Positions 1-8,677 are shown, numbered from the stretch's first letter. The stretch: 32,866 nt of DNA from Zetaproteobacteria bacterium (GCA_002747015.1 NVXI01000008.1:43796-76661), one strand, 5' to 3'. The notes: generated by a model not told the origin, from the sequence alone. Numbers and translations: made by a program.

Positions 1-24
1 TAAAATAATACAATCTATAGAAAT

Positions 25-2565
25 CTACCCCCCCAACACTTCCTTCACCTTGGCGGCTAGGATTTTCAATGTGAATGGCTTGGGAAGAAAATACGTGTTT
101 TCTCCCATATAGTCTTTTAGTTTGTCTTCTGTGTAACCAGACATAAAAATAATTTTTAATTCTGGACTCTGTTGGCGGATACGTTGCGCGAGTGTCGGCC
201 CATCCATCCCCGGCATCACCACATCGGTGATCAAAAGATCTATCTGCTTCTGCCCGTCCATCTCGAACAGCTCAAGTGCGGCTTCGCCATGCTCGGCAGA
301 AATAACATCATACCCCTTATTCGCCAACGCGCGTTGCGAGAAAGTCCGCACTGCATCCTCATCCTCAACCAATAGAATGCATTCTGTTCCGGTCAGATCT
401 TTTGCCACGATCAGCTCAACAGGCTTTTCTTTTTCATCTTCCTCAACATCCATTTCGTTTGCCTTTGGCAGGTAAATCAAAAAGGTTGTCCCTTCTCCCA
501 CAACACTTTTTATATCAAGGAAGCCACCACTTTGACGCACAATGCCGTAAACAGTGGCTAGGCCAAGCCCTGTTCCCTCACCGACATCTTTGGTGGTAAA
601 GAATGGTTCAAGGATACGCTTCATATTTTTGGCCGGAATACCGCAGCCCGAATCCTTGACCTTAATCAGTACCCAATGCCCAGGAGGCATCTTTTCCTGC
701 ATAACTTCTTGGGTTTTAAGGTTTGTATAATTTTCCGTCGTAATTATCAGAGACCCACCACCGTCCATCGCATCGCGCGCATTTACAGCCAAATTAATAA
801 GGACTTGCTCCATCTGCCCTTCATCAACTTTAACCAAACCAAGATCGCGACCATGAATCATTTGTAGATCAATGTTTGCGCCAATTAAACGCCGCATAAG
901 ATGGGATAGCTCGGTCAAGATATCCGTAATATCGTGAACGCGTTGGCGCAAGGTTTGCTGACGTGAGAAAGCAAGCAACTGACGCACGAGGTTGGCTGCA
1001 CGGTTGGAGTTTTGCTGAATCTGCATAATGTCCCCAAATGATGGGTCACCCGGTTTATGACGTAATAACAGTAAATCACAAAATCCGATAATCGCGGTCA
1101 GAAGATTGTTAAAGTCATGCGCTATACCGCCGGCAAGTTGGCCGACTGCTTGCATTTTCTGCGACTGAACGAATTGCTCTTCCAGAGATTTTTTCTCTGT
1201 CATATCAAGGAAGTGCAAAACAACACCCTCTCCCTCCACAATGGAGCGTGCATGCAGTTGGGCGGTTTTGACCTCCTCATTATCACCATGAAGCTTAACC
1301 TCAATCGATTCGCCCATATGTTCGCCTTTTTCTATTTTAGAAATCATGGCAGAAACGGCGTCTCTATCCTCGTCATCAATCAAGAGCTTAAAATGCTTTT
1401 TAACAAGATTCTCAGTATCCTTGTCCATAAGCTGCGCAAATTGAGCGTTACAATCCTCAATCAAACCATCCTTATTCACCAAAACAATACCCAGCGGCGC
1501 ATCTTCATAAAACCGCTTAAAACGATCCTCGGATGCCTTCAAGGCGCGATGCATTTCCTGTTCAGTGGTTAAATCATTGACAACAGCACGCGTCCTGACG
1601 CTGTTATTTTCTCCGTAAACAATGCTTTGATTAATTGATGCGCGGAATGTTTTTCCGGCCGCACCTTTCAGCTCTAATTCTACAATTTGTTTTTCACTCC
1701 CGTGATCTATCAAATCATATGGTTTTGCATTGGCGGGAGGATACACAAGGCATGTATGCAAAGATGCCTGGTTCAATAAATATCCAAGATCAACCCCAAG
1801 CCAACGGGCAAAGGTCGCATTTGCAAAAACAAACTTACCATTTTCATCCACGGAAAAGAAACCGACAGGCGCGTTATCTGTGAAATCGACCAGCTTCTCG
1901 CGCTCTTCACGGATTGCTCTGTCAGCTGTATATTTCTCTGTCACATTATCCAAACGCCAATGAATAATACCGGCATGCCCCGCAACGGGCTGTGCGGTGA
2001 CAGAATACCAGCCCTCATAGTCCTGTTTTTCACAATAAAGCTCTATCGTATCAGTGAGACCGCGATGTGCCTGATCGGATAAGGCATTAAAGAGCGATGC
2101 TGCCTTATCATTATCGGAGAACATATTAACCAACTGCACATAGGTAACATCCTCATCCCCTTCAGCACCCACATCATGATAACATAGCTTAACAAAGCGC
2201 TGATTATAATAGAGAGTGTTATCCGCACTATCGGTAATTAATCGCCCCCCACGACTGCCTTCTAGAACCTCTTTAAGAAGGATAAGTTCCTCCTCCTGCT
2301 TGGCTTGCAGATATTGAGCACGTTTTGCCGCAAAGGCAACCAATGTCGCCGTCAAAAACACAAGAATAGAAATAAAAATCGTTGCTTGATCCACACGGGC
2401 CATGTGAACAACAAAAACCATCAAAACAAAATAAAACGACATAATAGAAGCAATCACCGCTATCGTCAGGCTTTTACTTTTCCCATGTACAGCAGTACTA
2501 CGCGTATGGTGACGGTTTATAAATTCTAAATGATCAATCTTTTTCATAGCATACAATAATCGCAT
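25..2565 (-). CDS. cckA: Hybrid sensor histidine kinase, CckA type
   Basis: An 846-residue membrane hybrid kinase. Two membrane segments lie near residues 32-53 and 60-81. About three PAS-like domains follow (roughly 100-215, 222-335, 340-455), then a HisKA domain whose H-box has phospho-acceptor His483, an ATPase domain (N box 591-600, G1 DSGCGIP 638-644, G2 GEGTGLGL 662-669), and a C-terminal receiver with Asp781 in TDVVMPG and Lys829. In Caulobacter, CckA phosphorylates CtrA and CpdR through ChpT and so controls the cell cycle and early flagellar genes. This architecture and the location beside flhB support CckA; the protein is longer than Caulobacter CckA because of an extra PAS region. 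The ATG at 2565 has only a weak GAG in front; an ATG at 2547 (MKKIDH) is the alternative. Stop is TAG. Confidence 0.9.
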   Translation of the reverse strand: MRLLYAMKKIDHLEFINRHHTRSTAVHGKSKSLTIAVIASIMSFYFVLMVFVVHMARVDQATIFISILVFLTATLVAFAAKRAQYLQAKQEEELILLKEVLEGSRGGRLITDSADNTLYYNQRFVKLCYHDVGAEGDEDVTYVQLVNMFSDNDKAASLFNALSDQAHRGLTDTIELYCEKQDYEGWYSVTAQPVAGHAGIIHWRLDNVTEKYTADRAIREEREKLVDFTDNAPVGFFSVDENGKFVFANATFARWLGVDLGYLLNQASLHTCLVYPPANAKPYDLIDHGSEKQIVELELKGAAGKTFRASINQSIVYGENNSVRTRAVVNDLTTEQEMHRALKASEDRFKRFYEDAPLGIVLVNKDGLIEDCNAQFAQLMDKDTENLVKKHFKLLIDDEDRDAVSAMISKIEKGEHMGESIEVKLHGDNEEVKTAQLHARSIVEGEGVVLHFLDMTEKKSLEEQFVQSQKMQAVGQLAGGIAHDFNNLLTAIIGFCDLLLLRHKPGDPSFGDIMQIQQNSNRAANLVRQLLAFSRQQTLRQRVHDITDILTELSHLMRRLIGANIDLQMIHGRDLGLVKVDEGQMEQVLINLAVNARDAMDGGGSLIITTENYTNLKTQEVMQEKMPPGHWVLIKVKDSGCGIPAKNMKRILEPFFTTKDVGEGTGLGLATVYGIVRQSGGFLDIKSVVGEGTTFLIYLPKANEMDVEEDEKEKPVELIVAKDLTGTECILLVEDEDAVRTFSQRALANKGYDVISAEHGEAALELFEMDGQKQIDLLITDVVMPGMDGPTLAQRIRQQSPELKIIFMSGYTEDKLKDYMGENTYFLPKPFTLKILAAKVKEVLGG

Positions 2566-2636
2566 GCCAGCTCATATGAAACAAGACAGCGAAAAACCAG
2601 CGTGACATTTATACACTGAACTTAACGGATGCTTTC

Positions 2637-4340
2637 TTAAAGACCGGAAACGTTTTCACCTTTTGGCCAAATGACTTTCCATCCCAACATAACTTTAGAC
2701 TTTTCTTGTGGCTGCAATATCTGTTTCCAGCGCGTCACACCCTTAACATCATGCAAGTCAGCCTCATAGCCTTGTGTTGTTTTATTTTTGAGAATCTCAA
2801 CACGCAATCTTTTATCTCTGGAAACAGGAACGGTCTCCAACACGGCGATATCGATTGGCTCTTTATGAAGGTTTTGAATCTCTGTTACAAAATGGCGTTC
2901 GATCACGCTCTCCTTCGTAATCATACCTACGACGCTACGCTCGTTTTTAAGCATGTTACGCTTAACCCTTACACTATCATCAATACCAAATGCCAGTTCC
3001 TCAACATCATTCGGACGCAGCATCGGCAAATATGTCTTGCCAATAAACGCACCATCACGGAACAAATTAACCTGCCCGGGCAATATCGGCGCATCGCCTT
3101 TCAGCTTGGTTTTTATCACCAGATAAGCATCTGTACTGTATTGTGGTTTGATTTGCACTTGTTTCCATGTCTCGGTTTCAAAACTACCGACGAGTAATTT
3201 AGAGTGCGTGCCATCGGCTTTCACCGTTGCAGGGCCGGTGATTTTATATTCACCGACAAAGCCTTCTGTATTAATTTGTGCCGCTTGGAAGGATACCGCA
3301 CGTTCCATCTTTTCCTCCAGAACGCTTTCATCCATATAGGCCATATCCATTTCCATTGCAGCCATCGGTGCGGCGGCACCCGTTACATTCGCTGAAATAC
3401 TACTGAAATTATTACCACCGCCACGTGATTTCATTCGTTTGGCATGTTGTATAATGGCGATCCAATTTGGATGAAGATCAGGAAGACTTGTACCGCGGCT
3501 AGGTTGCGCGGTGGAAAGGGTTAGCGCGATATCCGTCCAATCCTCACCTGTACGTTGCCAAACAGAACCATATTGCACCAATTCCAAACGCCCTGATTTA
3601 ACATCCAGACGCGCATCATAGATCGGCTGCCAACTGACTCCCGGTAATTGATAGCTCAGATCAATATTCAGGGTTGTGTCCTTATCGGATTCAAAAGGTA
3701 TTGTGACGCTGTAGGTTTGTTTTTGACCTGTGCGTAAGCCACGAAGTTCATTTTTAATTTTACGGATTTTGTTATTTACTTCACGCACTTTGATATCAAG
3801 AGTGAGGGATCCTTTCATATTTTCCAGCATTTTAGCAGAAAGACTGTCTGCGGCAGCGGCCCATTCTTGTGGGTTCAATTCAATTTCTGCAATATCCTCA
3901 TTCGTACGCAGAACCGCTTGTTTCCCTATATTTTCAAGGAATCCCTGCCCCGCTCTTAAAGCCTTTTTTTCCACCTGATAAAGTCTATTTTGATCCTGCA
4001 AGACAACCAATTGCGCATTAAGCTCTTTTTCCTTTGGCACAACATAGTCTTCATGGCTCTCACGTTTATGTGTTAAAGCCCCGAATGTCACATTCGCCCT
4101 CGCACGACCTTCTGTACGCAACGAGTCTGCGAAGAGACTAACAGGCAGACCTGTGAAAACCAGATTATGTGCACCAGCGGGGATTTCCACTTTGACGCTA
4201 CGCGTTATACTTGCGCGATCATTATACACTGTCGCGGCACGAATCGTACTCTCCACCGGAATATCCTTTGCCCACACCGAAGATGCACAAACAGGCGACA
4301 AAGCAGTAAAAACCATAAGGGTGAAAAAATACGGGCGCAT
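2637..4340 (-). CDS. DUF4140/DUF4139 family secreted protein (MuiA-like)
   Basis: About 567 residues with an N-terminal signal peptide ending near SSVWA. The N-terminal region (AATVYNDRASITR and following) matches the DUF4140 part of the family, a coiled-coil stretch follows, and the C-terminal half (SYQLPGVSWQPIYDARLD onward) is typical of DUF4139 proteins, sometimes called mucoidy-inhibitor A-like. The function in this family is not established; an extracytoplasmic location is inferred from the signal peptide. The start was moved to the ATG at 4340: an AAGGAG lies about 8-10 bases ahead of it, whereas the TTG at 4346 sits directly against this ribosome site. It is 71 bases upstream of cckA on the same strand and could be co-transcribed with it. 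No flagellar role can be claimed. Confidence 0.8.
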   Translation of the reverse strand: MRPYFFTLMVFTALSPVCASSVWAKDIPVESTIRAATVYNDRASITRSVKVEIPAGAHNLVFTGLPVSLFADSLRTEGRARANVTFGALTHKRESHEDYVVPKEKELNAQLVVLQDQNRLYQVEKKALRAGQGFLENIGKQAVLRTNEDIAEIELNPQEWAAAADSLSAKMLENMKGSLTLDIKVREVNNKIRKIKNELRGLRTGQKQTYSVTIPFESDKDTTLNIDLSYQLPGVSWQPIYDARLDVKSGRLELVQYGSVWQRTGEDWTDIALTLSTAQPSRGTSLPDLHPNWIAIIQHAKRMKSRGGGNNFSSISANVTGAAAPMAAMEMDMAYMDESVLEEKMERAVSFQAAQINTEGFVGEYKITGPATVKADGTHSKLLVGSFETETWKQVQIKPQYSTDAYLVIKTKLKGDAPILPGQVNLFRDGAFIGKTYLPMLRPNDVEELAFGIDDSVRVKRNMLKNERSVVGMITKESVIERHFVTEIQNLHKEPIDIAVLETVPVSRDKRLRVEILKNKTTQGYEADLHDVKGVTRWKQILQPQEKSKVMLGWKVIWPKGENVSGL

Positions 4341-4428
4341 AAACAACTCTCCTTGTTATTCCAAAATCAAAAATTATACGCTATGGTTATAGCACGTAAA
4401 ATCAAACAGATTCAAAAGGATTTCAATC

Positions 4429-4698
4429 ATGACACATTGTAAAAAAACTGGCTGCATTTTTCATTGCTTAACCATATTGGTCAATGTGATTATGATTGTC
4501 GTGATTCTAGGGATTATTGCGAATTCCTATGGCAATCAAGCGTGGTTGGCTTTAATCTTTCTTATTCCGCCTGTTTTATCCATTATTGCCCTTCGAAAAG
4601 GCGGTGACAAGGAAGAGCGCGCCTTGAAAGCCCGTATCCGTAAGGCGCATTTACGCAAAGAATTAGAAGACCTGAAGAAATTCGATAAAACCGATTAA
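4429..4698 (+). CDS. Small two-helix membrane protein, unknown function
   Basis: An 89-residue protein with two hydrophobic segments (about residues 13-31 and 38-55) and a highly charged, Lys/Arg/Glu-rich helical C-terminus (56-89), predicted to face the cytoplasm. The ATG is preceded by AAAAGGA at good spacing. I recognise no family. It is divergent from the DUF4139 gene and convergent with flhB, with only six bases between the two stop codons. It is supported by the ribosome site, the coherent membrane topology and the lack of an overlapping gene; conservation is untested. Confidence 0.65.
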   Translation: MTHCKKTGCIFHCLTILVNVIMIVVILGIIANSYGNQAWLALIFLIPPVLSIIALRKGGDKEERALKARIRKAHLRKELEDLKKFDKTD

Positions 4699-4704
4699 TT
4701 TCAA

Positions 4705-5778
4705 TCAGTTCAAACGTCCTTTTAATTTGAAAACATAAGAAATTATTTCCGCGACGGCTTTGAAATGCTCCATCGGGATCATCTCATCAATCTCCGCCAC
4801 ATCATAGAGTGCACGAGCAAGAGGTTTATTCTCGTACAGGATAATATCATGTTCCTTCGCCAGTTCACGGATACGCAGTGCGGTTTCATCTATCCCCATC
4901 GCAACAACCTTTGGCGCAGGCATTTCCTCTGGATTATATTTCAAGGCAATAGAATAATGCGTCGGGTTTGTGATAACCACATCCGCGCTTGGCACGGCCT
5001 GCATCATACGTTGGCGCGCTTTTTCAGAGCGCAACTGGCGCAGTTTTGCCTTCACATGGGGATCACCCTCTGATTGCTTATATTCGTCCTTGATTTCCTG
5101 ACGGCTCATCCGCATTTTCTTATTATATTCAAAACGTTGGTACAATAAATCCATCATCGCAACAACCATCAGAACAATCAGAACACCCACCATCATTTGA
5201 ATAACCAGAAAACGCAGTTCCTCCATCACGGCAGTGATCGGTATATCGATAAAATGCTCAAACCCACTATAATATGGAGAGATAATAATGATTGCAATCA
5301 GGCCAACAATGCAGATTTTAACAACGCCTTTAATCAATTCAACAACCGAGCGCATAGAAAAAAGGCGGCCAAAGCCCTTTTTAATCGATATCTTGCTCCA
5401 ATCAGGTTTTATGACCTCAGGTGCGAAAAGCGGACCAATTTGTAAAAACGGCGCAGCAAAAGCGGCAAACATAAAAAGCATAAGCGGCAATAATATAATA
5501 GAAAAAACCTTTTTAACGCCCTCGCCTAGCACAACGCTAAGACCACCCGGCATCCCCGGAAGAGCATGAGAAAACTCTATATAAACGCGCATCATATCAG
5601 CCAACTGGCTCATCATAGGACCGGAGAAAGCAACAATAAAAATCGTTCCTGTGCACAGCATGACCCAGTTATTCACCTCACGCGATAAAGCAATCTGCCC
5701 GCGCTTTCTGGACTCCTCCAGCTTTTTCGGGGTGGGGTCTTCGGTTTTCTGGGAATCGTCAGTTTGATCTTCTGCCAT
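4705..5778 (-). CDS. flhB: Flagellar type III export switch protein FlhB
   Basis: A 357-residue inner-membrane component of the flagellar export gate. It switches substrate specificity from rod/hook to filament proteins after autocleavage. The N-terminus has the family pattern EDPTPKKLEESRKRGQIA (residues 13-30). Four hydrophobic segments span about 38-210, followed by the cytoplasmic domain with the autocleavage motif NPTH at 271-274, so cleavage between Asn271 and Pro272 is expected. Normal family length. It is last in the flgBC-fliE-fliQR-flhB run, 14 bases after fliR, whose Gly-codon tail supplies a purine-rich stretch before the start. A second gene for only the FlhB C-domain (flhX) is at 8301. 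Confidence 0.97.
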   Translation of the reverse strand: MAEDQTDDSQKTEDPTPKKLEESRKRGQIALSREVNNWVMLCTGTIFIVAFSGPMMSQLADMMRVYIEFSHALPGMPGGLSVVLGEGVKKVFSIILLPLMLFMFAAFAAPFLQIGPLFAPEVIKPDWSKISIKKGFGRLFSMRSVVELIKGVVKICIVGLIAIIIISPYYSGFEHFIDIPITAVMEELRFLVIQMMVGVLIVLMVVAMMDLLYQRFEYNKKMRMSRQEIKDEYKQSEGDPHVKAKLRQLRSEKARQRMMQAVPSADVVITNPTHYSIALKYNPEEMPAPKVVAMGIDETALRIRELAKEHDIILYENKPLARALYDVAEIDEMIPMEHFKAVAEIISYVFKLKGRLN

Positions 5779-5792
5779 AGCCTTATTATACC

Positions 5793-6569
5793 CTATCCAC
5801 CGCCAGAAAGGAAAAACATCATCCCTGCTTCAAATTCAGCAACCCAATATGAAAATATAGCTGTACAGACAAGGAAAAACAGAGAAATTGATAGTAGTAT
5901 TTGCAAGGGCAACGCCACCATAAACACTTGAATTTGTGGCATAATTCTAGACAACACACCCATACCGACATAAATGATCAATGTTAAAACAATAAATGGA
6001 CTGGCAAGCTTTACGCCAACGAGAAAGCTTGAAGCAATGGCTTGCGAAATAAATTCCGCCATAGAGCCGGTATCAGGAATAAATCCCAAAGGAAACAACT
6101 CATAACTCTCGACAACGCCTATAATTAACAGATGATGTAAATTCAAGGTGAACAGCAACACAACCCCAGTCATGGACAAAAACGCCCCCATGATCGATCC
6201 TTGCGTGGCAAGAGAGGGATTGAAAACCTGCGCATTGGATAAGCCTGATTGCATGGAAATGATCATACCCGCAGTATCCAACGCAATCATAAAAATACGC
6301 GCCACAGTGCCAAATAAAACACCGATCACCAGCTCCATCATAATTAACGTAACCAAGGCAAATGTCGGTGGTATTGGTGAGGGCATGTAAGGCAAGACGA
6401 CAGGGAATAAAACGAAGCTGATCCCCAGAGCCATATGAAGGCGCACCCGATTAGAGACAAATGAATCCCCAAGTCCCGGCATAATCATTATTGCCGTGCC
6501 TATACGGGTAAAGGTGAGTAAAAAGGCCAAAACACCAGTGGCGAGGAACGTTTCAAGTGCACCTTGCAT
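5793..6569 (-). CDS. fliR: Flagellar export gate protein FliR
   Basis: A 258-residue polytopic membrane protein of the export gate (FliPQR pore). The early segment ALETFLATGVLAFLLTFTRIGTA and the repeated hydrophobic helices are typical of FliR, as are the length and position between fliQ and flhB. The start at 6569 lies 9 bases past the fliQ stop; the Gly codons and stop of fliQ (GGCGGAGGATAG) form its ribosome site about 12 bases upstream, suggesting translational coupling. The protein ends in SGGG, a tail shared in kind with FliP and FliQ here. Confidence 0.96.
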   Translation of the reverse strand: MQGALETFLATGVLAFLLTFTRIGTAIMIMPGLGDSFVSNRVRLHMALGISFVLFPVVLPYMPSPIPPTFALVTLIMMELVIGVLFGTVARIFMIALDTAGMIISMQSGLSNAQVFNPSLATQGSIMGAFLSMTGVVLLFTLNLHHLLIIGVVESYELFPLGFIPDTGSMAEFISQAIASSFLVGVKLASPFIVLTLIIYVGMGVLSRIMPQIQVFMVALPLQILLSISLFFLVCTAIFSYWVAEFEAGMMFFLSGGG

Positions 6570-6578
6570 TCTGCATTT

Positions 6579-6851
6579 CTATCCTCCGCCACCACTAATA
6601 ATACGATCGGCCAGAGCCTCCATAAACACAACAAGCGTATTCATCATCCAAGGTAGAAATATGAACATTGAAAAGAAAATTGCCATGATTTTGGGAACAA
6701 AGACAAGAGTCATTTCCTGAATTTGCGTTAATGCCTGCAACAAGGCAATTGCAACACCGACAACCAAGCCGACGATCAATATTGGCGCGCTGATTTGCAT
6801 TGTTATTAGCAATGCTTGGCGAGCAACTTCTATGACTTCCGTATCATTCAT
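6579..6851 (-). CDS. fliQ: Flagellar export gate protein FliQ
   Basis: A 90-residue two-helix membrane protein of the export gate. The conserved centre LLQALTQIQEMTLVFVPKI (about residues 38-56) is diagnostic, between two hydrophobic helices. The length is as usual for the family, except for a C-terminal SGGGG tail whose codons also serve as ribosome site for fliR. A 143-base gap separates it from fliE upstream; I see no convincing terminator there, so read-through from the flgB promoter is likely, though a separate promoter cannot be excluded. Confidence 0.97.
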   Translation of the reverse strand: MNDTEVIEVARQALLITMQISAPILIVGLVVGVAIALLQALTQIQEMTLVFVPKIMAIFFSMFIFLPWMMNTLVVFMEALADRIISGGGG

Positions 6852-6994
6852 AGAGTATAGCCTAGCAGATCACCCCGATGCGAAAAACACCCATCAGCCA
6901 CGTTTGCAAAGTAAACCACATGAAATTATTATTATTGTAAAAAATATAATGAAAAAGTCAGGCGAACACCCTTCTATATTTGAAGAGTCAGCCT

Positions 6995-7345
6995 TTAGAT
7001 CGGCATGCGCATAATCTCTTGATATGCACCAATCATCTTATCACGTACCGCAACAACGGTTTGCAATGTCAGTTCGGCGGAGGTTACCGCCTGCACCACA
7101 TCAATTGTCGATGCCTTACCCGCGATGGCCTTGGCAGACATCTCTTCGCCAGATTTCATAGTTTCAACGGCTTGTGAAATATTTTGCTTCATAAAGTCAG
7201 CAAAAGTCTCCACATCATTATTAACGCCCTGCCCAATCCCCTTAATCTCGGAGCCAAGCTCAGTAATCTGCCCTGCGCCCGTGATTTTTTGAGAATTGGA
7301 ATATGCGCTTGCTGCTGCGTTTGGATTGATACCGTTCATTGCCAT
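6995..7345 (-). CDS. fliE: Flagellar hook-basal body adaptor FliE
   Basis: A 116-residue protein that links the MS ring to the proximal rod and is the first substrate of the export system. The C-terminal half carries the family signature: KASTIDVVQAVTSAELTLQT then VVAVRDKMIGAYQEIMRMPI. The N-terminus is longer and Ala/Ser-rich, as in other alphaproteobacteria. An AGAAGAAGG ribosome site lies about 8 bases before the ATG at 7345. It follows flgC by 39 bases in the same operon. Confidence 0.96.
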   Translation of the reverse strand: MAMNGINPNAAASAYSNSQKITGAGQITELGSEIKGIGQGVNNDVETFADFMKQNISQAVETMKSGEEMSAKAIAGKASTIDVVQAVTSAELTLQTVVAVRDKMIGAYQEIMRMPI

Positions 7346-7384
7346 GATTTAAACCTTCTTCTTACTCTCTAGTTTAGCTCTATT

Positions 7385-7804
7385 TTAATTACGAAGCAAA
7401 TCTATTGTCCGTGAAATCATTGCGCGAGACTGCTCAATCATACCAAGGTTCGCTTCGTAAGAACGTTGTGCTTCCTTGGCATCCATCATTTCCAACATTG
7501 TATTTACATTTGGCATTTTCACATATCCATCCGCATTTGCCGCCGGATGATCTGGGCTAAACTGCAGAGAAAATGGTGTCTGACGATCAACACTAATCTT
7601 GTTAACGCCCACGAGATTAACGCCTAATTCACGATTGAGTTCATTTTTAAAACTGATTTCTTGGCGTGAATATGGATCAGAACCCGGGGTTAGACCGGTC
7701 GTATCTGCGTTCGCAATATTTTCTGAGATCACACGAATACGTGCACCTTGCGCGCGCATTCCATTGGCAGAAATCATTAAAGCATTTGCAATATCACCAC
7801 TCAT
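7385..7804 (-). CDS. flgC: Flagellar proximal rod protein FlgC
   Basis: A 139-residue rod protein. The N-terminus has the rod/hook pattern ALMISANGMRAQGARIRVIS and ENIANADTTG (about 8-36), and the C-terminus has the helix MLEMMDAKEAQRSYEANLGM characteristic of FlgC. It assembles in the periplasm after type III export, so no cleaved signal is expected or seen. It lies 39 bases after flgB and 39 before fliE, consistent with one flgBC-fliE transcript. Confidence 0.97.
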   Translation of the reverse strand: MSGDIANALMISANGMRAQGARIRVISENIANADTTGLTPGSDPYSRQEISFKNELNRELGVNLVGVNKISVDRQTPFSLQFSPDHPAANADGYVKMPNVNTMLEMMDAKEAQRSYEANLGMIEQSRAMISRTIDLLRN

Positions 7805-7843
7805 ATTTCTAATCCCTCTCGTTTAAATTCTCTTTATGACGTT

Positions 7844-8251
7844 CTATCTACCTAAAGCCATCCGCATCATGCCGACTTGCTTTTGATAAATATTGACCAT
7901 CAAACTGTAATCCATGCTATTTTTTCCAGCATTTATGAGTTGCTCCTCCATAATCACCGCGTTTCCACTTGGTGCAACTTCATAGGTATCTTTTTGCTTT
8001 TTAGCATTCACATTTATATGTCTATTCGCATTTGGCAAATGCCTGTCATCGGTTGTCGCAATAGAGACAGTTTTTGCACCCCCCATTTGCGCCTTCAACA
8101 TGGAGGAAAAATCCACCTCAACCAAATCTTTAGGACGATATCCAGGTGTATCGGCATTCGCAACGTTTTGCGCAATAACACTTTGGCGTTGGTTCAAATA
8201 TCCCATTTTCGCCGATAGCGCTTGAAAGATGCCTATATCTTGTATCGTCAT
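7844..8251 (-). CDS. flgB: Flagellar proximal rod protein FlgB
   Basis: A 135-residue rod protein. It shows the N-terminal motif QRQSVIAQNVANADTPGYRP (about 22-41) and the C-terminal helix region NIYQKQVGMMRMALGR. It is first in the minus-strand rod/export operon. A sigma-54 element (8291-8306) lies about 40 bases upstream, placing a transcription start near 8280 and a leader of about 29 bases containing AAGG ahead of the ATG. The divergent gene flhX begins only 49 bases away. Confidence 0.97.
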   Translation of the reverse strand: MTIQDIGIFQALSAKMGYLNQRQSVIAQNVANADTPGYRPKDLVEVDFSSMLKAQMGGAKTVSIATTDDRHLPNANRHINVNAKKQKDTYEVAPSGNAVIMEEQLINAGKNSMDYSLMVNIYQKQVGMMRMALGR

Positions 8252-8265
8252 GCTTTATAACCTTG

Positions 8266-8284
8266 TATAATCTAGTTCCGATAA
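8266..8284 (+). promoter_or_regulatory. Possible promoter for flhX-fliO-fliP
   Basis: The 49-base divergent gap contains TATAAT at 8266-8271 without a good -35, and TAAC-N15-TCCGATAA (8258-8284), which is close to the sigma-28 consensus TAAA-N15-GCCGATAA. Either would leave a short leader before the flhX ATG at 8301. Chance matches are likely in so AT-rich a gap; held at low confidence. Confidence 0.22.
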
Positions 8285-8290
8285 GAACAA

Positions 8291-8306
8291 TGCAGGAAAC
8301 ATGCCA
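8291..8306 (-). promoter_or_regulatory. Sigma-54 -24/-12 element for flgB operon
   Basis: Read on the minus strand: TGGCAT-GTTTC-CTGCA, with the invariant GG and GC exactly 12 bases apart, against the consensus TGGCAC-N5-TTGCW. Predicted start near 8280, 29 bases before the flgB ATG. The -24 half covers the ATG of the divergent flhX gene and the -12 half its ribosome site, so the same bases serve both genes. The matching elements at flgF and flgI raise confidence. Confidence 0.7.
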
Positions 8307-8675
8307 ATGAGTGACGGCTTTGACGATCAATATAGGGATAGCAAAGAAAAAGACTTAACCCCTTCAAATACAAAGATAATCCCTAAAAGGAAGACTGCTG
8401 TTGCCCTAAAAGACTCAGAGGGTGGGAAAAAAGTTCCCCGTATTGCCGCCGCTGGACGGGGCAAAGTTGCCGAAAAAATTTTAGAGCTTGCCTTTGAGAA
8501 TGGCATAAAAGTCCGTGAGGACGGTGATTTAGCAGAGCTCCTCACCTCTATAGAGTTAGACAGCCCCATCCCATCCGAAGCCTTCATGGCCGTTGGTGAA
8601 ATTTTATCCTATGTTTATAAGGCAAACGGCAAAGAAGATCCTTTTAATACCAAGGTAGAGAGTGATACACAGTAA
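8301..8675 (+). CDS. flhX: FlhB C-domain homologue (FlhX)
   Basis: A 124-residue soluble protein. Residues about 44-110 align by eye with the part of FlhB after the cleavage site: VPRIAAAGRGKVAEKILEL with the FlhB segment VVAMGIDETALRIREL, and IPSEAFMAVGEILSYVYK with IPMEHFKAVAEIISYVFK. There are no membrane segments and no NPTH motif, so it resembles a detached C-terminal fragment of the export switch. Such FlhB-like proteins (FlhX/YlqH type) can substitute for the cleaved domain in some bacteria. The first 40 residues are charged and unmatched. AGGA precedes the ATG by 3-4 bases. It begins the flhX-fliO-fliP operon; fliO starts 2 bases after its stop. Confidence 0.85.
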   Translation: MPMSDGFDDQYRDSKEKDLTPSNTKIIPKRKTAVALKDSEGGKKVPRIAAAGRGKVAEKILELAFENGIKVREDGDLAELLTSIELDSPIPSEAFMAVGEILSYVYKANGKEDPFNTKVESDTQ

Positions 8676-8677
8676 AT

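Noticed and set aside
1117..1572. 151-residue plus-strand frame opposite cckA
   Set aside because: A shadow of the kinase gene: no recognisable domain, no ribosome site, fully inside conserved PAS/HisKA coding sequence.
6852..6994. Possible separate promoter or terminator between fliE and fliQ
   Set aside because: Only weak A/T-rich strings and no GC-rich hairpin with T-run; not enough to call either.
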